DNA from: Aminomonas paucivorans DSM 12260
Lineage (GTDB): Bacteria > Synergistota > Synergistia > Synergistales > Synergistaceae
DNA: 64,000 bases
Direction: 5' to 3'
Assembly: GCF_000165795.1 (NCBI RefSeq)
Contig: NZ_CM001022.1
Location: 992,001 to 1,056,000, forward strand
Shown here one piece after another: positions 14,667 to 23,465 of the stretch (its first letter is position 1; every line of letters starts with the position of its first letter). A model generated the notes under the pieces. The model saw nothing but the letters and a program-made list of their open reading frames with translations, was not told where the DNA came from and made no database searches. The position numbers and the translations under genes are program-made.

Positions 14667-16787
14667 CTAGCCCAAGGACAGAAGCTCCCGGTAGCGGGGG
14701 AAGGGCCAGTGCTCCCGGCCGGTGATCTGTTCCGCCCCGTCCAGGAGGTCTCGAAGGGCGGCCAGGGCGGGCAGTCCATCCGCAGTGATCCGTTCCGACT
14801 GAGTTTCCAGGTCTCCTTCCGCCTCCCGGATGAGCCCGTGGATCTCCTCCAGCCGCTCCAGGGCCAGGAGGATCTCCCCCTTGAGGCTTCCCAGACGCAG
14901 CAGGTGTCCCTGCAGGGGCTTGAGGTCCAGGGGAAGACCCGCCAGGGGGGCCAGGGCGGTCCCCTCCTCGGCGATCTGGCGGTTCAGGGCGGGGACAATG
15001 CCCTCCCAGGTCATGGCCTGGAGGATGCCCATCTCGATCTCCATGGACTTGACGTACTGTTCCAGGCGGGTCTCGTAGTAGGCTTCGATCTCCCGATCCG
15101 AGAGGATTCCCAGGTCCGCCAGGAGGGCACGGTTCTCCGGCACCAGGAAGAGGGAGAGAGCCTCCGGGGTGGTCAGGGCGATGGGCAGGTCCCGCCTCGC
15201 CGCCTCTTCGTACCACTCCGGGGCGTAGCAGTTCCCTTCGAAGCGGACCCCCCGGGTCTCCCGGACCGCCGCCTGGATGGCCTCCAGGGCGGCGTCCGCC
15301 GCGTCTGTCCCTCCTGCGGCCATGCGGGCCTCGATGCGGCTGGTCATCTGGTCCATCCCCCAGCACCACACCGCCGCCAGCACCGTGAGGGGGCCGGCGA
15401 TGGACTGGGAGGCCCCGGGGGCTCGGAACTCCAGCTTGTTCCCCGTGAAGGCGATGGGGGCGGTGCGGTTGCGGTCCGTGTTGTCAGCCTTGATGGAGGG
15501 AAGCCGGTTGAGGCCCAGGTCCAGAAGGGTGCGCCCGGGGATCACCTCCGGTGCCCCCTGCTCGATCTGCTCCAGGATGCGGGTGAGCAGATCTCCCAGG
15601 TAGACGCTCATGATCACGGGAGGGGCCTCGTTGCCCCCCAGCCGCCACATGTTCCCCGGACAGGCGATGGAGGCCCGGAGCAGTCCCCCGTAACGCTGCA
15701 GCCCCAAGAGGAAGGCGCAGAGGTAGGTGAGGAACTGCACGTTCCTCCTCTGGTTGCCCGACGGGCTCAGGAGGTTGCGCCCTTCGCTGTCCATGAGGGA
15801 GAAGTTCACGTGCTTGCCGCTGCCGTTAAGTCCCGCGAAGGGCTTCTCGTGGAGCAGCAGGCGCAGGCCGTGCCGGTGGGCGAGGCGGCGCATGGTGAGC
15901 ATCATGATCTGGTTCTGGTCGCAGGCCAGGTTGGCCTCGGCGTACTGGGGGGCGAACTCCAGCTGGCAGGGAGCCACTTCGTTGTGCCGGGTCTTCACCA
16001 CCACCCCCAGGCGGGCCAGTTCCTGCTCCGCCTCTTCCATGTAGGCCAGGGCCCGATGGTGGATGGAGCCGAAGTAGTGGTCCTCCATCTGCTGCCCCTT
16101 GGGGGGCGCCGCGCCCTGGAGGGTGTGGCCGCAGAAGAGGATGTCCGGCCGCTGCCTCGCCCGGTCCCCGTCCAGGAGGAAGAACTCCTGTTCCGCCCCC
16201 GCCATCATGCGGATCCACTTGACCCCCCGGTTGCCGAAGAGGCGGGCGATGCGCATGGCCCGGCTTTCCACCGCCCCCAGGGCCTTCAGGAGAGGGGTCT
16301 TCATGTCCAGGGGGGTACCGTCGTAGGCGATGAACACCGAGGGGATGCAGAGGGTGCCTCCCCGGTCGGAGGACACCACGAAGGCGGGGCTGGTGGGGTC
16401 CCAGGCGGTGTACCCCCGGGCCTCGAAGGTGGACCGTACCCCTCCGGAGGGGAACGAGGAGGCATCGGGTTCGCTCTGGATCAGTTCCCCGGCGGAGAAG
16501 GCCTCCAAGGGGAGCCCTTCGGGGTCCACGGTGAGGAAGGCCATGTGTTTTTCCGCGGTCATCTCCGTGCGGGGGTGGAACCAGTGGGTGTAGTGGGTGG
16601 CTCCCCGGGAGACCGCCCATTCCTTCATGGCCGCGGCGATGACCCCGGCGCTGGATTCCTCCAGTTTCTGGGTGCCTTCGATGACCCCCATGAGCTGGTC
16701 GAACACGTCCTTGGGCAGTCGCTCCCTCATGGAGCGGCGGTCGAACAGATCCACGGCGAACTGGGATGCGGGGCGTTCCGTCGGCAT
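14667..16787 (-). CDS. glnN: Glutamine synthetase type III (GSIII)
   Basis: 706 residues, far longer than GSI (~450) and matching the GSIII/GlnN family. It catalyses ATP-dependent amidation of glutamate. The N-terminal GSIII-specific part begins with 'FAVDLFDRRSMRERLP'. The catalytic core has 'GAEQEFFLLD' (metal Glu), 'HNEVAPCQLEFAP' (metal), 'LHEKPFAGLNGSGKHVNFS' (ATP/ammonia site), and 'ADNTDRNRTAPIAFTGNKLEFR' (glutamate and metal; given as two adjoining parts ADNTDRNRTAPIAF and TGNKLEFR). ATG 16787 is used because GAGGTGAGG precedes it; a GTG nine bases upstream lies inside that ribosome site. It has its own promoter and terminator. Confidence 0.95.
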   Translation of the reverse strand: MPTERPASQFAVDLFDRRSMRERLPKDVFDQLMGVIEGTQKLEESSAGVIAAAMKEWAVSRGATHYTHWFHPRTEMTAEKHMAFLTVDPEGLPLEAFSAGELIQSEPDASSFPSGGVRSTFEARGYTAWDPTSPAFVVSSDRGGTLCIPSVFIAYDGTPLDMKTPLLKALGAVESRAMRIARLFGNRGVKWIRMMAGAEQEFFLLDGDRARQRPDILFCGHTLQGAAPPKGQQMEDHYFGSIHHRALAYMEEAEQELARLGVVVKTRHNEVAPCQLEFAPQYAEANLACDQNQIMMLTMRRLAHRHGLRLLLHEKPFAGLNGSGKHVNFSLMDSEGRNLLSPSGNQRRNVQFLTYLCAFLLGLQRYGGLLRASIACPGNMWRLGGNEAPPVIMSVYLGDLLTRILEQIEQGAPEVIPGRTLLDLGLNRLPSIKADNTDRNRTAPIAFTGNKLEFRAPGASQSIAGPLTVLAAVWCWGMDQMTSRIEARMAAGGTDAADAALEAIQAAVRETRGVRFEGNCYAPEWYEEAARRDLPIALTTPEALSLFLVPENRALLADLGILSDREIEAYYETRLEQYVKSMEIEMGILQAMTWEGIVPALNRQIAEEGTALAPLAGLPLDLKPLQGHLLRLGSLKGEILLALERLEEIHGLIREAEGDLETQSERITADGLPALAALRDLLDGAEQITGREHWPFPRYRELLSLG

Positions 16788-16817
16788 GGGCCTCACCTCG
16801 TATGGTTGGGATGGCCC

Positions 16818-16846
16818 TTTGTAGCACAGGTGGCGACCTCATGCAA
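16818..16846 (-). promoter_or_regulatory. Promoter of the glutamine synthetase gene
   Basis: On the minus strand TTGCAT, a 17-base spacer and TACAAA end about 30 bases before the ATG. No clear NtrC, GlnR or glutamine-riboswitch signature was seen in the rest of 16788-16991. Confidence 0.55.
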
Positions 16847-16956
16847 GTTTTTTGTCGCAAACTGCTGTATGGAAACGGGATAAATGGCGTTTTGGGGTCG
16901 ATGGGCTCGTTGCTTGCAGGTGATTTGCCCCTATCGCGTGGAAGGGACCCGACAAA

Positions 16957-16985
16957 GGTGCCCCGTCCTAAGGGGACGGGGCACC
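16957..16985 (-). terminator. Hairpin at the end of the Rpn-like nuclease gene
   Basis: A 12-base-pair perfect stem (GGTGCCCCGTCC and complement) with a short loop begins six bases after the minus-strand stop and is followed on that strand by only TTTG. It is a weak terminator or stabilising hairpin. Confidence 0.55.
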
Positions 16986-16991
16986 GGGGGC

Positions 16992-17912
16992 TCAGGGGTT
17001 CGGGGGCGTTTCCAGAAGGGCTCGCACCGCTTCGGGGGAGAGGTCCATCAGGTCTCCGATCTCCTCCGGTGTATGCCCTCGGGAAGCCAAGCGACGGACG
17101 AGGAAGAGCTGGTGATCCAACCTTCCTTCTTGCCTTCCTTCTTGCTTGCCTTCTTGTCTGCCTCGACGCCGAGCGATCTTCTCGGCCACGCTGATCTGCT
17201 GCATGGGCTCCTCCTCCTTTGCTTCCATCTTCTCGACTTCCCTCCAGTATAGCTCCTGCTCCGACGAGTTGCGCAGGGGGAGGACCCCCTCCAGAAAGAG
17301 ACACAGGGCCCAGCGTTCCTCCTGGGGCCTTTTGCGGGAGCGCATCAGTCGAAGCAGATCCAGGGTGAACTGTCGCCGCTGGGCGTCGGTTCGCAGGTCC
17401 GGTCTTTTCTTTGCCGCCAAAACCGCCAAGGCAAAGGGGTTGGTGGAGGCCAAGAGGGCTCCCTCGTCTTCCCGGGCGAGAGGGCGAAGGTTGTATCGGT
17501 AGGCCAGCTCCGTGCCGTAGGCCTCCAGGACGAACCGGTCCGGGACCCGAGTCCCGTCGGGTTCCGTGAGGACCGCCAGGGCGGTGATGCGGCGATGGTA
17601 CCGATCCCAGATGCGGGCGGCGTAGGAGAACATGCGTTCCGGGAAGGGGATCTCTCCCGAGGCGGCCCGGCCCTGGATCTCCACGTGGAGCAACAGCCAC
17701 GAATCCTCCCCCTCCGGAAGGGGGACCTTCACCAGCGCGTCCACCACACCTCCGCGCCGGACTCCCCGGGAGACCGCCCGCAGCTCCTGTTCCAGGAACT
17801 CGAAGGGGCGGGTCCGGTCCCGGTGAGCCTCCAGGGAGGGGAGGAAGAACTCCAGGGCGTGGGGGAAAAGGGCCTGGATGGCGTTCTTCCAGGCCTGATC
17901 CTGCCGGGCCAT
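16992..17912 (-). CDS. Rpn-like PD-(D/E)XK nuclease / putative transposase family protein
   Basis: 306 residues. The N-terminal half has the layout of the Rpn/'transposase_31' nuclease family: 'VDALVKVPLP' (Asp), 'WLLLHVEIQG' (E-x-Q, the modified ExK motif), and 'RMFSYAARIWDRYH'. The C-terminal third is charged with a short repeat 'GRQEGKQEGRQEGR', the GKxEGxxEG-type linker often seen in this family. A small helical domain 'HTPEEIGDLMDLSPEAV' follows. Rpn proteins are DNases that promote RecA-independent recombination. They are not true transposases and no terminal repeats were found here. No partner gene is evident. Confidence 0.72.
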   Translation of the reverse strand: MARQDQAWKNAIQALFPHALEFFLPSLEAHRDRTRPFEFLEQELRAVSRGVRRGGVVDALVKVPLPEGEDSWLLLHVEIQGRAASGEIPFPERMFSYAARIWDRYHRRITALAVLTEPDGTRVPDRFVLEAYGTELAYRYNLRPLAREDEGALLASTNPFALAVLAAKKRPDLRTDAQRRQFTLDLLRLMRSRKRPQEERWALCLFLEGVLPLRNSSEQELYWREVEKMEAKEEEPMQQISVAEKIARRRGRQEGKQEGRQEGRLDHQLFLVRRLASRGHTPEEIGDLMDLSPEAVRALLETPPNP

Positions 17913-17919
17913 GGTTTAT

Positions 17920-18471
17920 CTAGGGCAGGGTGCTTCCCAGGATGGAGGCCCGCTTCAGCCAGTCCCCCTTCTCGATGTCCCCTCGGGCGTAGACCCCGTG
18001 GGCCAGGAGGGAGCCTCGGTCTTCCCACTTCATGTACTCCCGGGCCAGGCGGAAGGACGCCGTCAGGCCCTCGAAGACCTCCGGTTCGTCGTCCCCGGCG
18101 GTGGCCAGAAGCAGTGTCCCCTTGCCCCGCAGGTTTTTCGGGGAGTCCTTCCCCACGTAGGGGATGAGCCGGTCCCAGACGGGCTTGATCTGGGTGGACC
18201 AGGAGAAGAAGTAGAGAGGGGTGACGAAAACCAGCAGGTCCCCTCGTTCCAGGGTCCCGTATACCCGATCCATGTCGTCCCCCAGGATGCAGGGGGACCC
18301 CTTGGACCAACAGCGCCGACAGTCCGTACAGCCCTTCAGGGTCATCTCCGCCAGGGGCACCTTCTCGGCCTGGTAGCCCCGTTCGGCGGCTCCCTGGGCC
18401 AGAGCCTCCGCCAGGCGTTCGCTGTTTCCTCCCCTTCGGGGGCTTCCCAGCAGCAGCGTCAGGGTCTTCAT
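17920..18471 (-). CDS. Flavodoxin-like NAD(P)H-dependent FMN reductase / iron-sulfur flavoprotein family
   Basis: 183 residues. It starts 'MKTLTLLLGSPRRGGNSERLA', the FMN phosphate-binding loop (GSPR-x-GNS). Next comes 'CTDCRRCWSKGSPC' at ~50, a cysteine cluster as in iron-sulfur flavoproteins, and 'VFVTPLYFFSWSTQIKPVWDR', the flavin isoalloxazine region. ATG 18471 is preferred over an in-frame ATG nine bases upstream because it overlaps the preceding gene's stop as ATGA and has better ribosome-site spacing. Electron donor and physiological substrate are not predictable. It probably shares a transcript with the DapA-family lyase. Confidence 0.82.
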   Translation of the reverse strand: MKTLTLLLGSPRRGGNSERLAEALAQGAAERGYQAEKVPLAEMTLKGCTDCRRCWSKGSPCILGDDMDRVYGTLERGDLLVFVTPLYFFSWSTQIKPVWDRLIPYVGKDSPKNLRGKGTLLLATAGDDEPEVFEGLTASFRLAREYMKWEDRGSLLAHGVYARGDIEKGDWLKRASILGSTLP

Positions 18472-19367
18472 CGTCTCCATTCCTCCCATTCGTCCAGATG
18501 TGCCTTCCCGTCCACCTCCAGGATCCGCCTCACCGTTTCCGGGCTTGCCGGTCGCAGGGGGGGACGACAGGGTCCTCCGTAAAGCCCCTTGTGGTCCATG
18601 AGGGCCTTCAGGCCCGGTACGCCGTGCCTTCTCGTGATGGCATCGCTCACCTCCAGGAGCCTATGCTGGAGGTCCCGGGCCTCCTTCATCCGCCCTTCCC
18701 GGAAGGCACTCCGCAGGGCGTCGCAGGCCCCCGGGTAGAGGTTCGCCACCCCCAGGGTTCCCCCGTCGGCTCCCACCGCCAGGGCGGGGAGGAAGTAGTT
18801 CCCCGAGCCGCAGAACACCGCAAAGCCCTCGGGGCGACGGGCGCAGAGGACGGTGAGCTGGGTGATGTCCCCCCCCGTGTCCTTGATCCCCCGGATGCGG
18901 GGGTGCTCCGCCAGGGAGAGGATCAGATCCGTCCCCAGGTTGACCCCCGTATTGGCGGGCATGTTGTAGAGCACCACGGGCAGGGGGGCGTGGTCCGCCA
19001 CGTCCACGAAGTAGTCTCGAATGCCCTCCGGGTCTCCCTTGAAGTAGTGGGGGGGCAGCAGAAGCAGGGCGTCCGCTCCCGCATCGGCCAGGCGTCGCGC
19101 CAGCTCCAGGGTGCCCCGGGTGGTGGGCTGGGTGGCCCCCGCCACCAGGGGAAAGCGGCTCCCCGAGCGGTCCCGCACGGTTCGGACCAGAAGGGCCCGT
19201 TCCTCCGGTTCCAGGAAGGGTTGTTCCCCGTTGGAGCCGCAGACCACCAGCCCGTCCAAGGGGGAGCGGGTCCAGGCGTCCAGATTGGTGCGCAGGGAGG
19301 GGAGGTCCAGGGACCCGTCCGAAGTGAAGGGGGTGGGAATGGGGGCGTAGATGCCTTTCAATTCCAC
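18468..19367 (-). CDS. DapA/N-acetylneuraminate-lyase family aldolase
   Basis: 299 residues from GTG 19367, which has AGGTG six bases upstream; this gives the family start 'ELKGIYAPIPTPFTSDGSLD'. The TIM-barrel class I aldolase carries 'VVCGSNGEQPFL' (pyruvate carboxylate site, GSxGE), 'VLYNMPANTG' (catalytic Tyr) and 'IRGIKDTGGD' (Schiff-base Lys). The family includes dihydrodipicolinate synthase, N-acetylneuraminate lyase and several sugar-acid aldolases. The sequence does not discriminate, and no lysine- or sialate-pathway gene is adjacent, so no symbol is given. It is followed by a flavoprotein gene in ATGA overlap. Confidence 0.85.
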   Translation of the reverse strand: MELKGIYAPIPTPFTSDGSLDLPSLRTNLDAWTRSPLDGLVVCGSNGEQPFLEPEERALLVRTVRDRSGSRFPLVAGATQPTTRGTLELARRLADAGADALLLLPPHYFKGDPEGIRDYFVDVADHAPLPVVLYNMPANTGVNLGTDLILSLAEHPRIRGIKDTGGDITQLTVLCARRPEGFAVFCGSGNYFLPALAVGADGGTLGVANLYPGACDALRSAFREGRMKEARDLQHRLLEVSDAITRRHGVPGLKALMDHKGLYGGPCRPPLRPASPETVRRILEVDGKAHLDEWEEWRR

Positions 19368-19446
19368 GGGAAGCACCTGCCTTTCATGGTACAACTATAG
19401 CAGCAAGAGGGTATCATGACGTTCTTTCGGAGGAGGTGCGCGGGCC

Positions 19447-20373
19447 ATGGATCTTCGGGTGGGGATCTGCTCCTGGACGGACCGGACCCTCCTCGCCAGC
19501 GACTACTATCCCCGTTCCGCCCGGGACGGGGCATCCCGGCTGGCCCACCTGGCGGGGGAGTTCTCCGCCGTGGAGGTGGACAGCACCTTCTACGCCCTTC
19601 CCCGCCCGGAGAACGCCTACCTTTGGTCCGCCCGGACTCCCGCGGGGTTCCGGTTCGGCGTGAAGGCCTTCGGCCTGTTCACCTTCCACGGGGTGGACGC
19701 CCGAGCCCTGCCCGCCTGGGGCCGTCCTCCCGGGGCCGTGGGGCGGGTGCACCGGGAGGACCTGGAAGCCCCGGCGCGCCGGCGGCTCTACCAGGTCTTT
19801 CTGGAGACCCTGGAGCCTCTTCGGGCCACGGGCAAGCTGGGCTACCTGCTCTTCCAGTTCCCCCCGTCCTTTCGCCCCTGTCCCGCGAACCTGGCGTACC
19901 TGCGCCGGGTTCGGGAACACAGCGGTTCCCTGCCCCTGGCGGTGGAGGTGCGCCATCGGTCCTGGACCCAGGGAAGGGCCTACGAAGAGCTTCTGTCTGT
20001 CCTGAGGGGGGAGAACATGGCCTACGTGGGGGTGGACGAGCCGGACCTTCCCTGGACGGTGCCTCCCCTGTGGCCCGAAAGCGCCGACTGGGGGACGCTG
20101 GTGCGCTTCCACGGTCGCAACGTCCCGGCGTGGAAGGAACGGGGGGCTTCGGTGCAGCGCCGGTTCGACTACCTCTACCGGGACGAGGAACTGCGACCCT
20201 GGAGGGACGAGGCTCTGCGACAAGGGGGCAAGATCCCTCGGGTCTACCTCATGTTCAACAACTGCGTGGGGGATCAGGCGGTGCGGGGGGCACGTCGGAT
20301 GAAGGCCCTTCTGGGCCTGGGGGGAGACTCGCCCCGGCCGGAGCAGGGGACCTTGGGGCTGGACGGGGAATGA
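19447..20373 (+). CDS. DUF72 (YecE-like) family protein
   Basis: 308 residues with a strong GGAGGAGGT ribosome site. It has DUF72 TIM-barrel features: 'RVGICSWTD' at the start, 'FSAVEVDSTFYALPRPE', 'FGVKAFGLFT', 'LLFQFPPSF', 'LAVEVRHRSW', 'VGVDEP', 'VRFHGRN' and 'VYLMFNNCVGDQAV'. The family is widespread. The fold resembles metal-dependent sugar-phosphate or nuclease barrels, but the biochemical role is not settled. It has no obvious functional link with the queuosine genes that follow after a 75-base gap. Confidence 0.9.
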   Translation: MDLRVGICSWTDRTLLASDYYPRSARDGASRLAHLAGEFSAVEVDSTFYALPRPENAYLWSARTPAGFRFGVKAFGLFTFHGVDARALPAWGRPPGAVGRVHREDLEAPARRRLYQVFLETLEPLRATGKLGYLLFQFPPSFRPCPANLAYLRRVREHSGSLPLAVEVRHRSWTQGRAYEELLSVLRGENMAYVGVDEPDLPWTVPPLWPESADWGTLVRFHGRNVPAWKERGASVQRRFDYLYRDEELRPWRDEALRQGGKIPRVYLMFNNCVGDQAVRGARRMKALLGLGGDSPRPEQGTLGLDGE

Positions 20374-20448
20374 TAGAATCGGGGAAGCCCCCTTTTGCCG
20401 AGGAGGCGGGGATTGTGCAAAGCCCAGAACCTTGGAGGAGGACGGCCC

Positions 20449-20814
20449 ATGCGCCTTCGGCGGGATTTCACCTTTGATGCGGCCCATAACCTGGTGGCGT
20501 ACCACGGCAAGTGCGAACGCCTTCACGGACACACCTACCGTCTGGGGGTGACCCTGGAGGGGACGCCGGACGAAGAGGGGATGGTCCTCGACTTCGTGGA
20601 ACTGAAGCGGATCGTGCGGGAACAGGTCCTGGACCAGGTGGACCATGCCTACCTGAACGACCTGGTGCCCCAGCCCACGGCGGAGAACCTGGCGCGCTGG
20701 GCCTTCCAGCGTCTCGATGCTCCCCTGCACCGTCCCCACTGCCGCCTGACGTCGGTGGAGGTCTTCGAGACCGCCGACAGCTCCGTCACCTTCTACCGGG
20801 AGGACCTTTCATGA
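20449..20814 (+). CDS. queD: 6-carboxy-5,6,7,8-tetrahydropterin synthase
   Basis: 121 residues, the normal QueD length. Zinc ligands are the His of 'FDAAHNL' and both His of 'RLHGHTY'; the catalytic Cys is in 'HGKCERLHGH', and 'DFVELK' and 'VEVFETADSSVTFY' close the pterin site. QueD converts dihydroneopterin triphosphate to carboxytetrahydropterin, the first committed step towards queuosine. It overlaps FolE2 (which supplies the substrate) by ATGA, so the pair forms a queuosine-precursor operon. A TAGAAT box overlaps the end of the DUF72 gene and could drive it. Confidence 0.93.
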   Translation: MRLRRDFTFDAAHNLVAYHGKCERLHGHTYRLGVTLEGTPDEEGMVLDFVELKRIVREQVLDQVDHAYLNDLVPQPTAENLARWAFQRLDAPLHRPHCRLTSVEVFETADSSVTFYREDLS

Positions 20815-21602
20815 GAGACGTGCAGAACGAGCCGGATCTGCGGAACATCCCCCTGGACCGGGTGGGGGTCTCGGACCTTTCCTACCCCATCGAGGTGCGG
20901 GACCGGGACCACAAGGTCCAACGCACCGTGGCCCGCATCGCCATGGCGGTCTCCCTCCCCCGGGACTACCGGGGTACCCACATGAGCCGCTTCGTGGAGG
21001 TGCTGGAGTCCATGGGGGGGCAGGTGACGGTGCACCGGATGGACTCCCTGGTGGCCCTGCTTCAGGAGCGCCTGGCGGCGCAGAGCGCGGAGGTGGAGTT
21101 CCGGTTCCCCTACTTCATCCAGCGCCACGCCCCCCAAAGCGGCGCCGCGAGCCTGACCCGGTACGACGTGGTTTTCCGGGCCTCCCGGCAGGAGGACCGG
21201 TTCGACCTGGTGACCACCGTGCGGGCCCCGGTGCTGACCCTGTGCCCCTGCTCCCGGGAGATCTCCGAGGCGGGGGCCCACAACCAGCGGGCCCACGTGA
21301 CCCTTTCGGTGCGCATGGCGTCCATCGTGTGGATCGAGGAGCTTGCGGACCTGGCGGAGCGCTGTGCCTCCTGCCCCGTGTACAGCCTTCTGAAGAGGGA
21401 GGACGAAAAGCACGTCACGGAGCAGGCCTATCACAACCCCCGATTCGTGGAGGACGTGGCCCGGGAGGCGGCCCTCGCCCTGGACGGGGACCCTCGGATT
21501 CCCTGGTACCGCGTCACCGTGAAGAGCCACGAAAGCATCCACAACCACGATGCCTTCGCCAGCCTGGAGAGGGACCGTCGGTCCCCGGAGGTGGCCCCAT
21601 GA
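20811..21602 (+). CDS. folE2: GTP cyclohydrolase IB (FolE2)
   Basis: 263 residues. The type IB cyclohydrolase replaces FolE and tolerates zinc limitation. Visible family features are 'GVSDLSYPIEVRDR' near the N-terminus, the catalytic Cys in 'LTLCPCSREISEAGAHNQRAH' (given in two parts: LTLCPCSREIS then EAGAHNQRAH), and 'VKSHESIHNHDAFA' at the C-terminus. It makes 7,8-dihydroneopterin triphosphate from GTP for queuosine via QueD, and for folate. ATGA coupling to queD and to the methyltransferase downstream implies one transcript. Confidence 0.94.
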   Translation: MRDVQNEPDLRNIPLDRVGVSDLSYPIEVRDRDHKVQRTVARIAMAVSLPRDYRGTHMSRFVEVLESMGGQVTVHRMDSLVALLQERLAAQSAEVEFRFPYFIQRHAPQSGAASLTRYDVVFRASRQEDRFDLVTTVRAPVLTLCPCSREISEAGAHNQRAHVTLSVRMASIVWIEELADLAERCASCPVYSLLKREDEKHVTEQAYHNPRFVEDVAREAALALDGDPRIPWYRVTVKSHESIHNHDAFASLERDRRSPEVAP

Positions 21603-22795
21603 CCGGTACGGTGCGCCTTTCTCTGGCCCCGGAGGGGGTCCGACGCCTGACGGCCCGGCATCCCTGGGTCTACCGGGGGCACCTGGCCAAGGGAACCGGA
21701 GAGGCTCGCCCGGGGGACTGGGTGGCCCTGTGCGACCGGGGGCGTCCCCTGGCCTGGGGCTGGTTCGGGCCCGGGGCCATCGCCGTGCGGGTGCTGGCCT
21801 TCCAGGAAGTCCCGGACCCCCTGGAACTGGTGCGGCGTCGTCTGGACGAGGCCCTGGCCTGGAGACGTCGCTGGTGCCCCGACGAGGAGGCCTTCCGCTG
21901 GGTCCACGGGGAGGGAGACGGGCTGCCGGGGCTGATCGTGGACGTCTACGGGCGGCACGCCTCGGTGCAGATGCTGGTTTCGGGTTGGGCCATCCGGGCG
22001 AAGGTCCTGGTGGAGTGCCTGCTGGAGCGGCTGCCCCTGGAGGGGGTGGTGCTGCGCAACGACGGAAAGCATCTGGAGAAGGAGGGGCTTGTCCGGGAGG
22101 TGCGGCTTCTCGCCGGGACCCTTCCCGCCGACGGCACCGCGGAGGCTCGGATCGGCTCCCTGCGCCAGCGGGTGGACCTGATGGGAGGCCAGAAGACCGG
22201 GGCCTACCTGGACGTGCGCCACTGGGTCCGTCCCCTCCTGGAGCGTTTCGAGGGGGCGCGGGTCCTGGACGCCTTCAGCTACCAGGGGCACTTCGGCCTC
22301 CACGCCCTGGCGGCGGGGGCGGAACGGGTGGTGGCCCTGGAGCAGTCCGACGAGGCCGTGGCCCTGGCGGTCCGGGGCCGGGGGATCAACGCCCTGCCGG
22401 ATCGGATGGAGTGGATGCGGGGCAACGCCTTCGACTCCCTGCGGGAGCTGGAGCGGCGAGGGGACCGATTCGACGTCGCCGTGCTGGACCCGCCTCCCTT
22501 TTCCCCCTCCCGGGGGCAGCTGGAGGGGGCCCGTCGGGGGTACAAGGACCTGGCCCTTAGGGCCTTCCGGCTCCTGGAGCCCGGGGGGACCCTGCTCTTC
22601 GGGTCCTGCAGCCACGCCTTTTCCCGGGAGCTGCTCCTGTCCACCCTGGAGGACGCGGCCCGGGACGCCCGGGCCGTCTTCCGCGTGGCCGGATCCCTGG
22701 GGCAGCCGGCGGACCACCCCGCGGTGGGGCAGGTGCCCGAGTCGGACTATTTGAAGGGTTTCCTTTTGGGGGTAGACCATGAACGGAAGGCATGA
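21599..22795 (+). CDS. RlmI-type PUA/SAM-dependent rRNA methyltransferase
   Basis: 398 residues, with ATGA overlap with folE2. The N-terminal ~75 residues are a PUA-like RNA-binding domain ('RHPWVYRGHL', 'DWVALCDRGRPLAWGWF'). The middle EEHEE region has 'EGDGLPGLIVDVYG'. The C-terminal Rossmann domain has 'VLDAFSYQGHFGLHALAAGA' (SAM site), 'LDPPPFSPSR' (catalytic NPPY-like) and 'FGSCSHAF'. Family members (RlmI, YccW) make m5C in 23S rRNA. The target here is assumed from the family. Confidence 0.86.
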   Translation: MTGTVRLSLAPEGVRRLTARHPWVYRGHLAKGTGEARPGDWVALCDRGRPLAWGWFGPGAIAVRVLAFQEVPDPLELVRRRLDEALAWRRRWCPDEEAFRWVHGEGDGLPGLIVDVYGRHASVQMLVSGWAIRAKVLVECLLERLPLEGVVLRNDGKHLEKEGLVREVRLLAGTLPADGTAEARIGSLRQRVDLMGGQKTGAYLDVRHWVRPLLERFEGARVLDAFSYQGHFGLHALAAGAERVVALEQSDEAVALAVRGRGINALPDRMEWMRGNAFDSLRELERRGDRFDVAVLDPPPFSPSRGQLEGARRGYKDLALRAFRLLEPGGTLLFGSCSHAFSRELLLSTLEDAARDARAVFRVAGSLGQPADHPAVGQVPESDYLKGFLLGVDHERKA

Positions 22796-23465
22796 GGTAC
22801 CAGGCGGCATGGGGGCGGTTCTCTTCGATTTCGACATGACCCTGGTGGATTCCAGCCACGCCATCACCCACTGCATGAACGGTCTGGCGGAATCCCGGGG
22901 GCTTCGCCTCCTCACCCGGGAGGAAGTGCTCTCCACCATAGGCCTGCCCATCGAGGAGGCCTGGCGGGTGCTGTGGGGGCGTTACGACCCCGCCTGGACG
23001 GAGGAGTACCGTGCCCGCTTCCGGGGGGTGGAGCAGTCCCTGCTGCGGCCCTTCCCCGGGACCGTCTCCGTCCTGCGCTCCCTGCGGGAAAGGGACATCC
23101 GCACCGGGGTGGTGTCCAACCGGCGGTTCGCCCGGGTGGCGGTGGAGGCCACGGGTCTGGTGCCCCTGGCGGACGTGGTGGTGGGGCTGGAGGATGTGGA
23201 GCGTCCCAAGCCGGACCCCCAGTCGGTCCTGCTGGCCCTGGATCGCTTGGGGGTTCCCCCGGAGGCGGCGGCCTACGTGGGGGACACGGACATCGACATG
23301 GCCACGGCAAGGGCGGCGGGGACTCTCGGGGTGGGGATGACCACCGGGGCCTTCGATCGGGCGGGTCTTCTGGCGGCGGGGGCGTCGCTGGTGCTGGACG
23401 ATCTGAGGGAATTGGAGGGTGCCCTGGGGCTGGCCTCCCTGGAGGTTCCGAGGGTCGGATCATGA
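22779..23465 (+). CDS. HAD-superfamily phosphatase (phosphoglycolate-phosphatase-like)
   Basis: 228 residues. HAD motif I is 'LFDFDMTLVDS' (nucleophile Asp and DxD), motif II 'GVVSNRRF', motif III Lys in 'RPKPDPQSVL', and motif IV 'YVGDTDIDMATA'. An alpha-helical C1 cap lies between residues ~25 and 85, as in Gph, PpaX and beta-phosphoglucomutase. It overlaps the methyltransferase gene by 17 bases. ATG 22779 has GGGGG about six bases upstream; an internal ATG at 22809 would start directly before motif I and is possible. The substrate is unknown. Confidence 0.85.
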   Translation: MNGRHEVPGGMGAVLFDFDMTLVDSSHAITHCMNGLAESRGLRLLTREEVLSTIGLPIEEAWRVLWGRYDPAWTEEYRARFRGVEQSLLRPFPGTVSVLRSLRERDIRTGVVSNRRFARVAVEATGLVPLADVVVGLEDVERPKPDPQSVLLALDRLGVPPEAAAYVGDTDIDMATARAAGTLGVGMTTGAFDRAGLLAAGASLVLDDLRELEGALGLASLEVPRVGS

